Shown: positions 36,297-47,700, numbered from the stretch's first letter. The stretch is 64,000 nt of DNA from Rhodospirillales bacterium (GCA_016710335.1 JADJXQ010000004.1:380637-444636), one strand, 5' to 3'. Numbers and translations: made by a program. Notes: a model not told the origin generated them from the letters alone.

Positions 36297-36386
36297 GATG
36301 CAATCCTCCCCTTCTGTGTCCGCAGACTCATCCCGCACGGGATGCTCTGCAGCGCTACACTAATTCGTTGGGCCCCGCCGCTCTGT

Positions 36387-36427
36387 GATGCTATTCACAT
36401 AGCATCCTTAGAAATACGACCTATAAT
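36387..36427 (+). promoter_or_regulatory. Candidate promoter with inverted repeat upstream of the TIR gene
   Basis: An 8-bp perfect inverted repeat, GATGCTAT - TCAC - ATAGCATC (36387-36406), is followed by an exact -10 hexamer TATAAT at 36422-36427. The -35 position at 17 bp spacing falls inside the right arm of the repeat, as for a repressor operator. The leader to the TIR start is about 135 bases. Confidence 0.45.
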
Positions 36428-36568
36428 CCGCCGCGTAACCGGAAGTAGGAGGCATTCCGCGCCAAGTGGCGGGGCCTGCCCCTTCCGGAGAACCGTTGTA
36501 AGCGGTAGCAGGCGATCCGGGCGGCTTCATCAGGCTGCGACCGGCTCGCCATGCGTTGGAGCGCGGCC

Positions 36569-37996
36569 ATGGCTGCAAAGCCGGCAAAAATATTTGTTTC
36601 CTATGCGCATGAGAACGAAGTGGAGTGCAACGAACTTCGGCGCCATCTCGGTGTCCTCAAGCATGAAGGGATCATCGACGTCTGGTCCGACCATCGCCTC
36701 TCGCCAGGCGAACCATGGGACGACCGCATTCGCGGCGCCTTGGCCGCGGCCGATATCGTCCTGCTCCTGGTCAGCAAGGCGTTCCTCGATTCGGAGTTCT
36801 GTTACCGCACGGAAATGCGTCAGGCCATGGAGCGGCACGAGGCCGGCATCGCCCTCGTGATTCCGATCGTGATAGAAGATTGCTACTGGAGTCCGGCTCC
36901 CTTCGGCGCACTTCAAGGGCTGCCGCGGGACATGAAGCCGGTCAAGACTTTGCCGAAGGGACAGCGCGACAGCGTCTGGCACGAAGTGGCGAAGGGCATC
37001 CACCAAGCCGTCGAACAATGCCTGTCGCGACGGCCGGTGTCGGACGGCAATAGCACCGAGTCGCTGGGCCGGGACATCGCCGCTGAGGTTCAGCAATACC
37101 TTCCGCTGCGCGCTCGCCACTTCCGGCATTTCCTCCGCCGTCTCTCGGACCGTAATGACATTGTTGTCGGCGATCGCGAGCACGTGGCGAGCCTGAGAAG
37201 CAAGCTGTTGCTAGGCGTGCAGCTGACCGAGCCGAAACTACTCACGGTAGAAGGGACTTTGTTCCCTTGCGCCCTGCTCAACAGCGGATGGTGGGAGCGG
37301 CAGACGCAGAACGTCGCGCCGTTCACCGGCTGGCGCAATCGGCTTCAGGAGTGGCTGTTCAACGGCTTTGACCTGTGGGCGCCTTCGTGGGACTTTACTT
37401 GGACGCTGGAGGACGGCCTGCCGGACGGGATAGGCCCCCGCTTCATCGCCCAGATCGGCAGCGGCGACGAGGCGGATTCACTGCCGGTCATCATTCCCGA
37501 GAACAAGGCAGACCGGTTGCGCGAATGGTTCGACGAGGGATGGGGCGGCGCCGAAGTGGAGGTGACCGGGCTTCTCGGCCACCGCACGCATTTCTGCCCG
37601 AAGTGCGTCGACCTGATCGCGTTCGGCGGCATGCTCGACTATTGCCTCTGGCTGGACGGCGACGACCCTCGCCACAAGATCAAACGCTGCCGCAGCCGCA
37701 CGACCCTGTATTCCGGTTATCTTTGGAAATGCGTGGTGCCGAGGGCATGGGTACAGCAAAACGGGCGAGTAATGCTTGAGGACGCCTATTTCGTGTGGGA
37801 GCACACTAACTTCGCTGCCGACGAGGCGGTCAAGTACGGCCTGGATGCGCTTGAGCACAAGGAAGACTACATGCGCGCGATACACGGGGACCTGGTGCTG
37901 GTGCAGAAGTCTTCGAGACTCGTTCCCGGTCGGCCGTTGTTTACGGCGCGCCAAGCTTATGATCTCGTCACCGGTGGCGCTGGCGACGAGATATGA
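36569..37996 (+). CDS. TIR-domain protein with unrecognised C-terminal half
   Basis: This protein has 475 residues. Residues 5-140 form a bacterial TIR domain: KIFVSYAHENEVECNELRRHL, DVWSDHRLSPGEPWDDRIRGALAAADIVLLLVSKAFLDSEFC, then YRTEMRQAMERH. The Glu in TEM (about residue 82) sits where NAD-cleaving TIRs have their catalytic Glu. The remaining 330 residues match nothing I recognise. They are Trp-rich (GWWERQ, EWLFNGFDLWAPSWDFTWTLEDG) and contain a CPKC pair near 341 with further Cys at about 358, 375 and 390, perhaps a metal site. TIR effectors with such tails often act in antiphage defence; that role is inference. The ATG at 36569 is preferred over 36551 because family N-termini begin at this point. 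Confidence 0.8.
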   Translation: MAAKPAKIFVSYAHENEVECNELRRHLGVLKHEGIIDVWSDHRLSPGEPWDDRIRGALAAADIVLLLVSKAFLDSEFCYRTEMRQAMERHEAGIALVIPIVIEDCYWSPAPFGALQGLPRDMKPVKTLPKGQRDSVWHEVAKGIHQAVEQCLSRRPVSDGNSTESLGRDIAAEVQQYLPLRARHFRHFLRRLSDRNDIVVGDREHVASLRSKLLLGVQLTEPKLLTVEGTLFPCALLNSGWWERQTQNVAPFTGWRNRLQEWLFNGFDLWAPSWDFTWTLEDGLPDGIGPRFIAQIGSGDEADSLPVIIPENKADRLREWFDEGWGGAEVEVTGLLGHRTHFCPKCVDLIAFGGMLDYCLWLDGDDPRHKIKRCRSRTTLYSGYLWKCVVPRAWVQQNGRVMLEDAYFVWEHTNFAADEAVKYGLDALEHKEDYMRAIHGDLVLVQKSSRLVPGRPLFTARQAYDLVTGGAGDEI

Positions 37997-38039
37997 GGAC
38001 CATCTTGCGAACGCGGCGTTAGAGGATGAGGAGAGGAAA

Positions 38040-38339
38040 ATGATCGTCATCGTGTTTCGCACCCGCATGCGGGACGATGCCGACCTGACGGAAGTAGAGA
38101 CAGTCGGCGCACGCATGTACGAACTGGCCGCCAACATGCCCGGTTTCGTCTCGTACAAGGAGTTCGCTGCCGCAGACGGAGAAAGCCTCGCTTTCGTCGA
38201 GTTCCGGTCTCTGGAAACGCTCGCGGCTTGGCGGGATCATCCGGAGCATCGCGAGGCGCAAGAGCGAGGCCGGGAGGCTTATTTCACGAGCTACCACATT
38301 CAAGTGTGCGAAATAGTCCGCGATTATGCATTCCCCTAA
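38040..38339 (+). CDS. Antibiotic biosynthesis monooxygenase (ABM)-domain protein
   Basis: This 99-residue dimeric alpha+beta barrel protein has strand 1 IVIVFRTRM, the helix LTEVETVGARMYELAANMPGFVSYKEF, then LAFVEFRSLETLAAWRDHPEHREAQERGREAYFTSYHIQVCEIVRDY. The His pair in DHPEHREAQ is typical of ABM/heme-degrading-like folds. Substrate unknown. The ATG at 38040 has GAGGAGAGG upstream. It lies 43 bp after the TIR gene on the same strand; there is no sign that the two work together. Confidence 0.8.
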   Translation: MIVIVFRTRMRDDADLTEVETVGARMYELAANMPGFVSYKEFAAADGESLAFVEFRSLETLAAWRDHPEHREAQERGREAYFTSYHIQVCEIVRDYAFP

Positions 38340-38438
38340 GACCTATCAGCCAAGTCAGCTGTTTTTGCTTCGCCGTTAATCCTTGACTTGACAGCGGACG
38401 TGGCTTGAGACTTGGGAAAACTTGGGACGGCAAACGGG

Positions 38439-39212
38439 ATGCTGAAGGCGGTGGCGGCGCTCGAGATCGAGGACATTCACAAGCGCTTCGGTCCGATCGA
38501 GGTGCTGAAGGGGGTCACCCTCACCGCGTTCGACGGCGATGTCATTTCGATCATCGGCGCCAGCGGCTCCGGCAAGAGCACCCTGCTCCGTTGCATCAAT
38601 CTCTTGGAAGCGCCCGACCAGGGCCGCATCCGGGTCGGCGGCGAAGAGCTGGAGCTGAGGGCGCGGCCGGGCCGCGGGCTGGTCGCCGCCAACCAGCGCC
38701 AGATCAGCCGCATCCGCGCCCGCATCGGGTTCGTCTTCCAAAGCTTCAATCTCTGGTCGCACCTCACCATCCTGGAGAACGTCATCGAGGCGCCGGTGCA
38801 CGTGCGCAAGGTCCCGCGGCGCGACGCCGTCGCGCAGGTCGAGGCGCTGTTGCAGAAGGTGGGCATCGCCGAAAAGCGCGATCACTACCCGTCGCAACTG
38901 TCCGGCGGACAGCAGCAGCGGGCCGCCATCGCCCGGGCGCTGGCCATGGAGCCGCAGGTCATGCTGTTCGACGAGCCGACCTCGGCGCTCGACCCGGAAC
39001 TGGTGGGCGAGGTGTTGCAGGTGATGCGAAGCCTCGCCGAAGAGGGCCGGACGATGCTGGTGGTGACCCACGAGATGCGCTTCGCCCGCGACGTCTCGAC
39101 CCGGGTCGTGTTTCTGCACGAGGGCCGCGTCCTGGAGGAGGGCGCGCCGGCCGACATCTTCCAGGCCCCGACCACCGAGCGCTGCCGCCAGTTTCTCTCC
39201 AGCCATCTGTGA
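38439..39212 (+). CDS. Polar amino acid ABC transporter ATPase (HisP/GlnQ family)
   Basis: This 257-residue ATPase has Walker A GASGSGKSTLLRCINLLE (about residue 42), Q-loop FVFQSFNLWSHLTILENV, signature LSGGQQQRAAIARAL, Walker B VMLFDEPTSALDPELVGEVL and H-loop VVTHEM. The RCINLLE and FNLWSHLT motifs place it with basic/polar amino acid importers such as HisP and OccP. A TTG nine codons upstream is possible; the ATG at 38439 is preferred. Only the binding protein follows, and no permease genes are adjacent. Confidence 0.9.
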   Translation: MLKAVAALEIEDIHKRFGPIEVLKGVTLTAFDGDVISIIGASGSGKSTLLRCINLLEAPDQGRIRVGGEELELRARPGRGLVAANQRQISRIRARIGFVFQSFNLWSHLTILENVIEAPVHVRKVPRRDAVAQVEALLQKVGIAEKRDHYPSQLSGGQQQRAAIARALAMEPQVMLFDEPTSALDPELVGEVLQVMRSLAEEGRTMLVVTHEMRFARDVSTRVVFLHEGRVLEEGAPADIFQAPTTERCRQFLSSHL

Positions 39213-39251
39213 TCGGGATCCATCAAGAGCAACGAACGAGAGGAGGATACA

Positions 39252-40001
39252 ATGCGTCTGCCGAAACTGGTCATCGCCGCCGCCGTCATCGGGCTGTTCG
39301 CCGCCGGGGCGGCCAACGCCGCCGACACCCTTCGCATCGGCACCGAGGGCGCCTACCCGCCGTTCAACCAGATCGACGCGACCGGCAAGCTGATCGGCTT
39401 CGACATCGACATCGCCCGGGCGCTCTGCGAGGAGATGCAGGTGGAGTGCGAGTTCGTCACCCAGGACTGGGACGGCATCATTCCGGGCCTGCTCGCCCGC
39501 AAGTACGACGCCATCGTCGCCAGCATGTCGATCACCGAGGAGCGCCAGAAGGCGGTGGCGTTCACCGACAAATACTGGTCCAACAAGCTGCGCTTCGTCG
39601 CCCCGAAGGGCTCCGACTTCGATCCGCAAAAGCTGGACGGCGCCACGATCGGCGCTCAGCGCGCGACGATCAGCGCGTTGTACCTCGAGGACAACTTCGC
39701 CGATCAGGTCGACATCAAGCTCTACGACACCCAGGAGAACGCCTACCTCGACCTGGCCACCGGACGCACCGATGCGGTGCTGGCGGACATGCTGGTCAGC
39801 TATGACTGGCTGCAGACGGAGGAAGGGCAGGGCTTCGACTTCGTCGGCGAGGCGGCCAAGCTCGACGACAGGATCGGCATCGCCGTCCGCAAGGAGGACG
39901 AGGAACTGGTCCGGAAACTGAATGACGCCATCGCCGCCATCCGCGCCAACGGCACCTACGCGGAAATCAACGCCAAATACTTCCCCTTCGACATCTACTG
40001 A
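39252..40001 (+). CDS. Polar amino acid ABC transporter substrate-binding protein
   Basis: This 249-residue type II periplasmic binding protein has a signal peptide MRLPKLVIAAAVIGLFAAGAANA. The mature start DTLRIGTEGAYPPFNQIDATGKLIGFDIDIARALC is the classic opening of Lys/Arg/His-type receptors. IVASMSITEERQKAVAFTDKYW and the ending NAKYFPFDIY agree. It follows the ATPase by 39 bp. Ligand not determined; similar proteins bind Lys, Arg, ornithine, octopine or nopaline. Confidence 0.9.
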   Translation: MRLPKLVIAAAVIGLFAAGAANAADTLRIGTEGAYPPFNQIDATGKLIGFDIDIARALCEEMQVECEFVTQDWDGIIPGLLARKYDAIVASMSITEERQKAVAFTDKYWSNKLRFVAPKGSDFDPQKLDGATIGAQRATISALYLEDNFADQVDIKLYDTQENAYLDLATGRTDAVLADMLVSYDWLQTEEGQGFDFVGEAAKLDDRIGIAVRKEDEELVRKLNDAIAAIRANGTYAEINAKYFPFDIY

Positions 40002-40040
40002 CGCCTCAGTAACCCGTTTGTCGCTCTTGCCGTAGCCGTA

Positions 40041-40067
40041 GGGCGGGTTAGCAAAGCGTAACCCGCC
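40041..40067. repeat. REP-like palindrome / bidirectional terminator
   Basis: GGCGGGTTA - 8 bases - TAACCCGCC forms a nine-base-pair stem between two converging genes. The motif (GGGCGGGTTAGCAAAGCGTAACCCGCC type) resembles a short palindrome seen scattered in many proteobacterial genomes. Only this copy was noticed in the window; a related half, AACCCGCCACCCG, follows at about 40098. Confidence 0.55.
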
Positions 40068-40175
40068 AGCCGCGGTATACCGCGCCGTCGACATCAACCC
40101 GCCACCCGTTTTCCAGGGGCTGTCCTCCAGAAGCTGGGCTTGACGAAGTGGTAGCAGTTTAGAACGCGGTCACCG

Positions 40176-42034
<1,859 letters not shown>

Positions 42035-42079
42035 GGTTCGAACGCGGGTGGGCGACGTCGCAACGCCGCGTCGCGCCGG

Positions 42080-42640
42080 TCAGTGCAGGCGGAGCTTGGC
42101 CGGAAGCTCCTTGATGGCGTCGTCGATCAGGGCGTCCGCCTTCTTGCCGGTCGCGGCGGCGGCCAGCACCTCGCGGGTCGCCTCCATGGCGACGTCTACG
42201 GCCCGGGTTCGCACCTCGGCGACCGCCGCCGCCTCGGCCTGCGCGATGCGCTCCACCGCCAGTTGCTCGCGGCGCTTCAGCGCCCGCTGCAGATCCTCGG
42301 ATGCCTGTTCGGACATGCGGTCCGCCTCGCGGCGGGCGTCGTTCAGCATGCGGTCGGCTTCGGTGGCGGCTTCCCGCTGCTTTTTCTCGTAATCGGCCAG
42401 CAACGCCTGGGCCTCTTCGGCGAGGCGCGTGGCCTGGTCGATCTGGTCCTTGATGCGCTCGGCGCGGTCGTCGAGGGCAACCGCCACCACCTTGAAGATG
42501 GTGCGCGCGGTCAGCGCCACGAACAGAATGAACGCGATGGCGACCCAGAACTCGCCGCCCATGTAGAACGGCTCGTGGTCCGCGGCGTGGTGCTCCGCGC
42601 CGGCCTCGGCGACTGTTTCCTGAGCCAGGGCCGCTATCAC
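42080..42640 (-). CDS. atpF: F0F1 ATP synthase subunit b
   Basis: This peripheral-stalk subunit has 186 residues: one N-terminal membrane helix (FWVAIAFILFVALTARTIFKVVAVALDDR) and a long, highly charged coiled coil to the C-terminus. It pairs with b' to hold F1 to F0. Overlapping the b' stop (ATGA) indicates coupled synthesis. It is the last F0 gene of the cluster; the F1 genes are not in the window, as is normal in alphaproteobacteria. Confidence 0.9.
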   Translation of the reverse strand: MIAALAQETVAEAGAEHHAADHEPFYMGGEFWVAIAFILFVALTARTIFKVVAVALDDRAERIKDQIDQATRLAEEAQALLADYEKKQREAATEADRMLNDARREADRMSEQASEDLQRALKRREQLAVERIAQAEAAAVAEVRTRAVDVAMEATREVLAAAATGKKADALIDDAIKELPAKLRLH

Positions 42641-43128
42641 GATGCTCTCTCCAAAACGTGCCCCACCGCCGCCGTGATCTTCTTTCGCTCCACCTTGTCG
42701 CCGAGCAGGCGGGCGCTCGCGGCCTCCGCCACGTCGACCGCCATGTCGTGGAGGCCTGCGACGGCGTTGTCCCGGGCTTCGGCGATGCGCGCTTCCGCCG
42801 CGGTTATTTCGGAGTTCAGGCGCTCGCTCAGCCGCGCGTGGTGCTCCGCCGCTTCGGCGGCCGTCTCCTCGCGCGCCTTGCGGAGCGTCTCCTGGGCCTT
42901 GGCCCGCGCCTCGGCCATGGTGCGCTCATAGCTTGCCACCGCCGCTTCGGCGTCCGACCTGAGGATTTCCGCCCGGCGCAGGCTGTCGTTGATCTTGTGC
43001 TCGCGCTCTTCGAGCACATCCCCGACTCGCGGCAGCGCCACCCGCGCCATGAGCAGGTAGAGGGCGATGAAGCTGATGATCAGCCACACGAACTGTGGCG
43101 ACCAGACGTCGGGGTCAAACTGAGGCAT
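42637..43128 (-). CDS. atpF': F0F1 ATP synthase subunit b'
   Basis: This second, diverged stalk subunit (163 residues) starts MPQFDPDVWSPQFVWLIISFIALYLLMARVALPRVGDVLEERE and continues as a coiled coil rich in Ala, Glu, Arg. Having both b and b' is typical of alphaproteobacteria, cyanobacteria and chloroplasts. The gene lies 46 bp after atpE. Confidence 0.9.
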   Translation of the reverse strand: MPQFDPDVWSPQFVWLIISFIALYLLMARVALPRVGDVLEEREHKINDSLRRAEILRSDAEAAVASYERTMAEARAKAQETLRKAREETAAEAAEHHARLSERLNSEITAAEARIAEARDNAVAGLHDMAVDVAEAASARLLGDKVERKKITAAVGHVLERAS

Positions 43129-43174
43129 GTCGCACCTGAATGGGATTTCGCACCGGGATCGGCGCGAGACGGAC

Positions 43175-43402
43175 TCAGAAAACGAACATCAGCATCAGTG
43201 CCACGACCAGCGCGTACAGCGCCACCGCTTCGACCAGCGCGAAGCCGACCCACATCGGCAACTGGATCAACGGTTGCGCGGCTGGATTGCGGGCCAGCGA
43301 GGAAATCGTCGTCGCGAAAATGTTGCCGATGCCGGCGCCGACGCCGCCCAGTCCCACGACCGCAATGCCTGCGCCGATCAGTTTTGCTGCTTCAGCATCC
43401 AT
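43175..43402 (-). CDS. atpE: F0F1 ATP synthase subunit c
   Basis: This 75-residue hairpin of two membrane helices forms the rotor ring. Helix 1 is Gly-rich (GAGIAVVGLGGVGAGIGNIFATTISSLARNP) and the polar loop has the conserved Arg-Asn-Pro. Helix 2 has the proton-binding Glu (GFALVEAVALYALV). There are no sodium-binding side chains near the Glu, so it should be proton-driven. Confidence 0.95.
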   Translation of the reverse strand: MDAEAAKLIGAGIAVVGLGGVGAGIGNIFATTISSLARNPAAQPLIQLPMWVGFALVEAVALYALVVALMLMFVF

Positions 43403-43444
43403 CTCGATGTTTCCCTCTCAAGCCACTGTCAGGATTAAGGCCTA

Positions 43445-43478
43445 GTTGAAGATTACGCTGGGTTGAAGATTACGCTGG
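43445..43478. repeat. Two perfect tandem copies of a 17-bp unit between atpE and atpB
   Basis: GTTGAAGATTACGCTGG occurs twice without a gap, inside the 106-bp spacer between the atpB stop and the atpE start. It does not affect either reading frame. Confidence 0.9.
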
Positions 43479-43508
43479 GAGCGCCGCGCGCGCGGCGCCG
43501 TTCGTCCC

Positions 43509-44246
43509 CTAATGCATATGGAGCGCATCGTGGAGGTAAATGCAAGACAAGACCGCAAACACGTAAGCCTGCAGAAACGCCACCAGGAACTCGAGGCCGG
43601 TCAGCGCGACAGTCGCCGCCAGCGGCACTGCGCCGGCGACGACCAAGCCCGCCGCCCCCATCGGAAACACGAACCCGGCGAACACTTTCAGCAGGGTGTG
43701 CCCAGCCGTCATGTTGGCGAACAAGCGGAGCGACAAACTGACCGGCCGCGTGAAGTACGACAGCACCTCGATCGGGATCAACAGCGGCGCGATGTACCAC
43801 GGCGTGCCGTGCGGCAGAAAAAACCCGAAGAACCTGACCCCGTGCTTGATGAAGGCGATCACCGTGGTGCCGATGAACACCGCCAGCGCCAGGCCGAGCG
43901 TCACGACCAGATGACTGGTAAAGGTGAAACTGTAGGGGATCATCCCCAGCATGTTGCCGAGCAGCACGAACAGGAATAGCGAGAAGATGAAGGGGAAATA
44001 CGGCCGCCCGCCGGATCCGACATTCGTCCGGATCATGTTGCCGACGAACTCGTAGATCAACTCCGCAATGGATTGCCATCGCCCCGGCACCAATTGGCGC
44101 TCGCTCACCGCCAACACCAGGAACGCGGTGATCAACGCCACGGCGATCAGCATGACCAGGCTGGAATTGGTGAACGACGCGTCCAACCCGCCGATGGTGA
44201 TCGGAACGATGGTCTCGATCTCGAACTGTTCAAGAGGACTGGCCAC
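43509..44246 (-). CDS. atpB: F0F1 ATP synthase subunit a
   Basis: This 245-residue stator subunit forms the proton half-channels. The essential Arg is in VSLSLRLFANMTAGHTLLKVFAGF, and the C-terminal GLEFLVAFLQAYVFAVLSCIYLHDALHMH is typical of the alphaproteobacterial form. The start is GTG at 44246 and overlaps the end of atpI by 17 bases. Confidence 0.93.
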   Translation of the reverse strand: MASPLEQFEIETIVPITIGGLDASFTNSSLVMLIAVALITAFLVLAVSERQLVPGRWQSIAELIYEFVGNMIRTNVGSGGRPYFPFIFSLFLFVLLGNMLGMIPYSFTFTSHLVVTLGLALAVFIGTTVIAFIKHGVRFFGFFLPHGTPWYIAPLLIPIEVLSYFTRPVSLSLRLFANMTAGHTLLKVFAGFVFPMGAAGLVVAGAVPLAATVALTGLEFLVAFLQAYVFAVLSCIYLHDALHMH

Positions 44247-44613
44247 GTTCCTTCCCGTCCTTCCCGTTGCCCTTCGTAGTCGCGCCCGGTTGCTCCGCCG
44301 GCCTGTACCCTAGCGCCATGCCCATTCCGGAGGCCATGCGGTAGACGTTCAACATGCCGGCAGCCGATCCCATAAAGAAAAACACCACCAGCATCCACGG
44401 CGACGTGTCCAGCCACCGATCGAGCAGATACCCGATCCCGGTGCCGACGACAAGGCCGGCGACCAGATGCGACGCCACCGCAAACGCGAAGCCAAGTCCC
44501 GACCGGGGCGGCTCATCCACGCGCTCCGCAGCGGTCGGTCCGACTTCGGCCCGCAACGCCTTCAGCCTGGCGCCCAAGTCCCGCAGCGGATCCAGGGCGT
44601 GTGGCTCGCTCAT
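44230..44613 (-). CDS. atpI: AtpI-like F0F1 assembly protein
   Basis: This 127-residue protein has a charged N-terminal region (LRDLGARLKALRAEVG) and two membrane helices (GLGFAFAVASHLVAGLVVGTGIGYLLDRWLD and SPWMLVVFFFMGSAAGMLNVYRMA), like AtpI/AtpQ family proteins that help Mg uptake or c-ring assembly. The frame is open to 44754, but the ATG at 44613 (MSEPHALDPLRDL) gives the normal length. It is first in the F0 operon. Confidence 0.8.
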   Translation of the reverse strand: MSEPHALDPLRDLGARLKALRAEVGPTAAERVDEPPRSGLGFAFAVASHLVAGLVVGTGIGYLLDRWLDTSPWMLVVFFFMGSAAGMLNVYRMASGMGMALGYRPAEQPGATTKGNGKDGKERGQSS

Positions 44614-44799
44614 CACCGAATTCCTGAGCCAGTCGTGATCCGTGACCCGTTCGTGGCCGTGCTTCACGCCGTCGTATTGCGCTGCACCATAAGATTGCCG
44701 CTCCGCCCTGTCAAGGTTCAAAACCATCGGCCGGACGTCCGCTATTCGCACCAAGTTGCTGCTTTGATTAATGTTTGCGGCGCTTGCCCATGCGCCCTT

Positions 44800-47700
44800 T
44801 CAGGCACTCTCGCGCATCGCTTCGGCTTGGCGCAGATCCACGGAGACCAGTTGCGAGACCCCCTGTTCGCTCATCGTCACGCCGTAGAGGCGGTCCATGC
44901 GCGCCATGGTCAGGCGGTGGTGGGTGATGATCAGGAAGCGGGTTCCGCTGTCGCGCGCGATGTCGTCGACCAGAGTGCAGAAGCGATCGACGTTGTTGTC
45001 GTCGAGCGGCGCGTCCACCTCGTCCAGCACGCAGATCGGCGCCGGGTTGGTGAGGAACACAGCGAACACCAGCGCCAGGGTCGCCAATGCCTGCTCGCCG
45101 CCCGACAACAGCGACAGCACCTGCAGGCGTTTGCCCGGCGGGCTCGCCATGATCTCCAGCCCCGCCTCCAGCGGATCGTCGGATTCGGTCAGGGTGAGGT
45201 GGGCGCGGCCGCCGGCGAACAGGCGCCCGAACAACTGTCGGAAATGCCGGTCCACGTCTTCGAACGACGCCAGCAGCCTCTCGCGGCCTTCCCGGTCCAG
45301 CTCGGCGATGCCGCGCCGAAGCTTGGTGATCGCCCGCTCCAGATCGTCCCGTTCCGCTGCGAGCATGTCGATCCTGCCGGTCAGCTCCTGCGCCTCCTGT
45401 TCGGCGCGCAAGTTGACGGGGCCGATGATCTCGCGCTCCCTTCGCAGCCGCTCGAGCTGCCGCTCCAAGCCATTCTCTCCTGTGCCGGAAGTGGCCGCCG
45501 CCGAAGCTTCGGCCCCTTCGGGCACCGGCGGCAGGCGATCCGGCGGCACCTGCAACGTCTCGACGATCCGGGCCGCCAACTCGCGGCGCGCCTGTTCCGC
45601 CTGTTCGGCCGCAGCCTCGGCCCGTACCCGCGTCTCGCGGGCCTCGGCGAGCGCCGCCTCGGCGGCGCGGAGGCCCTTGTCCGCCGCCGCCTGCTCGGTC
45701 TCCGCCGCGATGAGCGCATCCGCCGCTTCGCGCCGGCTTCGGTCTGCCGCCTCGATGAGCGTCAGCAGCTCGGCGCGCTTGCGGGCGATGGCTTCCGGAA
45801 CCCCGACCAGTTCGTGCAGCCGTTGCTCGGTTTCTTTCTGGCGTGCCCGCAGCACCTCGAATTGCTTGCGGGCCGTCTCCTGCCGTGCCGTCCACGATTG
45901 CGTCTCGCGTGCGATGGTCTCGAGCCGCCGCCGCCGCCCCTCGGCCTCCCGCGCAACGGCGTCGCGCGCGGTCCGCGCCTCGGTCTGGCGGGTTCGCGCA
46001 GCGTTGAGCTTCTCCCGCAGGTCCGCAAGATGGGCGCGCGCGGCTGCCGGGTCCTCCAATGCGTTGAACTCGGCCTCCGCCCCGGCCCGAGCCGCCGCCG
46101 CTTCGGCGCGCTCGCTCTCGACCGCGGCGACGGCCTCGGCAAGGGCGCTGCGTCGGGAGTCGCTCTGCGCAAGGCGCTTTTGCAGCTTCGCCGCCGCGTC
46201 GCGCGCTGTGTCATGGGCGGCCTCGGCCGCCTGACGCACGGCCCGCGCCTGGCGCTCCGCTGCAACTGCCGCATCCGCGTCGATCTTGGCTTCGGCGGCC
46301 GCTGCCGCGGCGGATCGAAGTTCGGCTTGCGCCGCCGCGAGCGTGTCCTTGACGTGCTGCAGGCGGACGCGGCGCTCCAGCCGCTGCGTCGACGCCGATG
46401 CCGCCGCCGACACCGCATAGCCGTCCCAGCGCCACATGGCGCCGTCGCGGCTCACCAGGCGCTGACCCGGCTGCAGCCGCGGCTGCAGGGCATGACCGGC
46501 GGTGTCGCCGTCCACCACCCCGATCAGCGCCAGCCGCCGCCGCAGAGCCTCCGGAACGCCGATGCCGCCGTCGAGAGGGCGGGCGCCTTCCGGAAGCTGT
46601 GGTGCGGCCGGTAGCGCGTCGAGGGTCCGCCAGCGCTCGGCCGCCGTCTCCTGATCCGTCGCCAGCAACTCGTCGCCCAGCGCCGCAGCCAACGCGGCGG
46701 CGGTTTCGGGCGTCGCCGCCAGGAGATCGAGCAGCGGCCGCGCGTCGTCAGAGGCTCCGGTCGCCAACAGGCCGGCCAACGCGTCGGCTTCCGCTTCGAG
46801 GCGGGCGGCGGCGGTCTCCGCCTTCCGCTGGTCGGCAAGCCGCACCGCCGCGCGCTCGGCGGTCGCGGCGCGGTGCTGTTCCGCCGCCTCGAGGCCGGCG
46901 CGCGCCTGGTCGCGGCGCTGGCGGGCGTGGGCCAGTTCCGCCTCCACTTCCGCTACCTGAGCCGCATCGGCCGTCTCGGCAGCGAGGGCCCGCTGCTGCG
47001 CATCAACCTCCCGGGCGCGGCCGGCGAGGCGCTGCAGGCGGCGGTCGTGGTCGGCGACGGCGCGGGCGAGGGCGGCGCGGCTCGCTTCGGCGGCCGCGAC
47101 GGCGCCGGTCAACGCCGTGGCGCGGGCGTCGAGCGCGGTCACCTTGTCGGTGGCCGCGGCGAGCGCCGCCTGGGCCTCGCTCTTGGCTTGATCCTCCCCG
47201 ACGCAGCGCGCTTCGATGCGAAGCTTGTCATGGACGAGCATCGCCAAGGCCTGCTCGGCGTCGGAGAGCAGCGCCGTCTCGTGTTTGTTGTCGGCGCCGA
47301 TCTGCTCCAGGCTGCTGCGGCACGCCGCCGCGTCGCCGCGGGCGCGCCGCTCTTCAGCATCCAGGGTGTCGCGGGCGAGGGTCAGCCGCTGCAGGGCCGC
47401 AGCCGTCTCCACCTGGGCGCGGCGCAATTCGGGAAGCCCGGCCGCCGCTTCCGCCTGGCGCGCCGCCGCGGCCGTTGCCTTTGCGGTCAGGTCGACCACC
47501 GCGGCGCCGGCTTCCGACTTCTGCAGGGCGGCGGCAGCGACCGCCGCGGCGACGGCCCGCCAGCGAACAGCGTAGAGCGTCGCCTCGGTCTGGCGGATGC
47601 GCTCGGAAACGTTGCGGAACCGGGCCGCTTGCCGTGCCTGCTTTTCCAGGCTCTGGATCTGCGTCTTCAGCGCCGCCAGCACATCCTCGACCCGCTCCAG

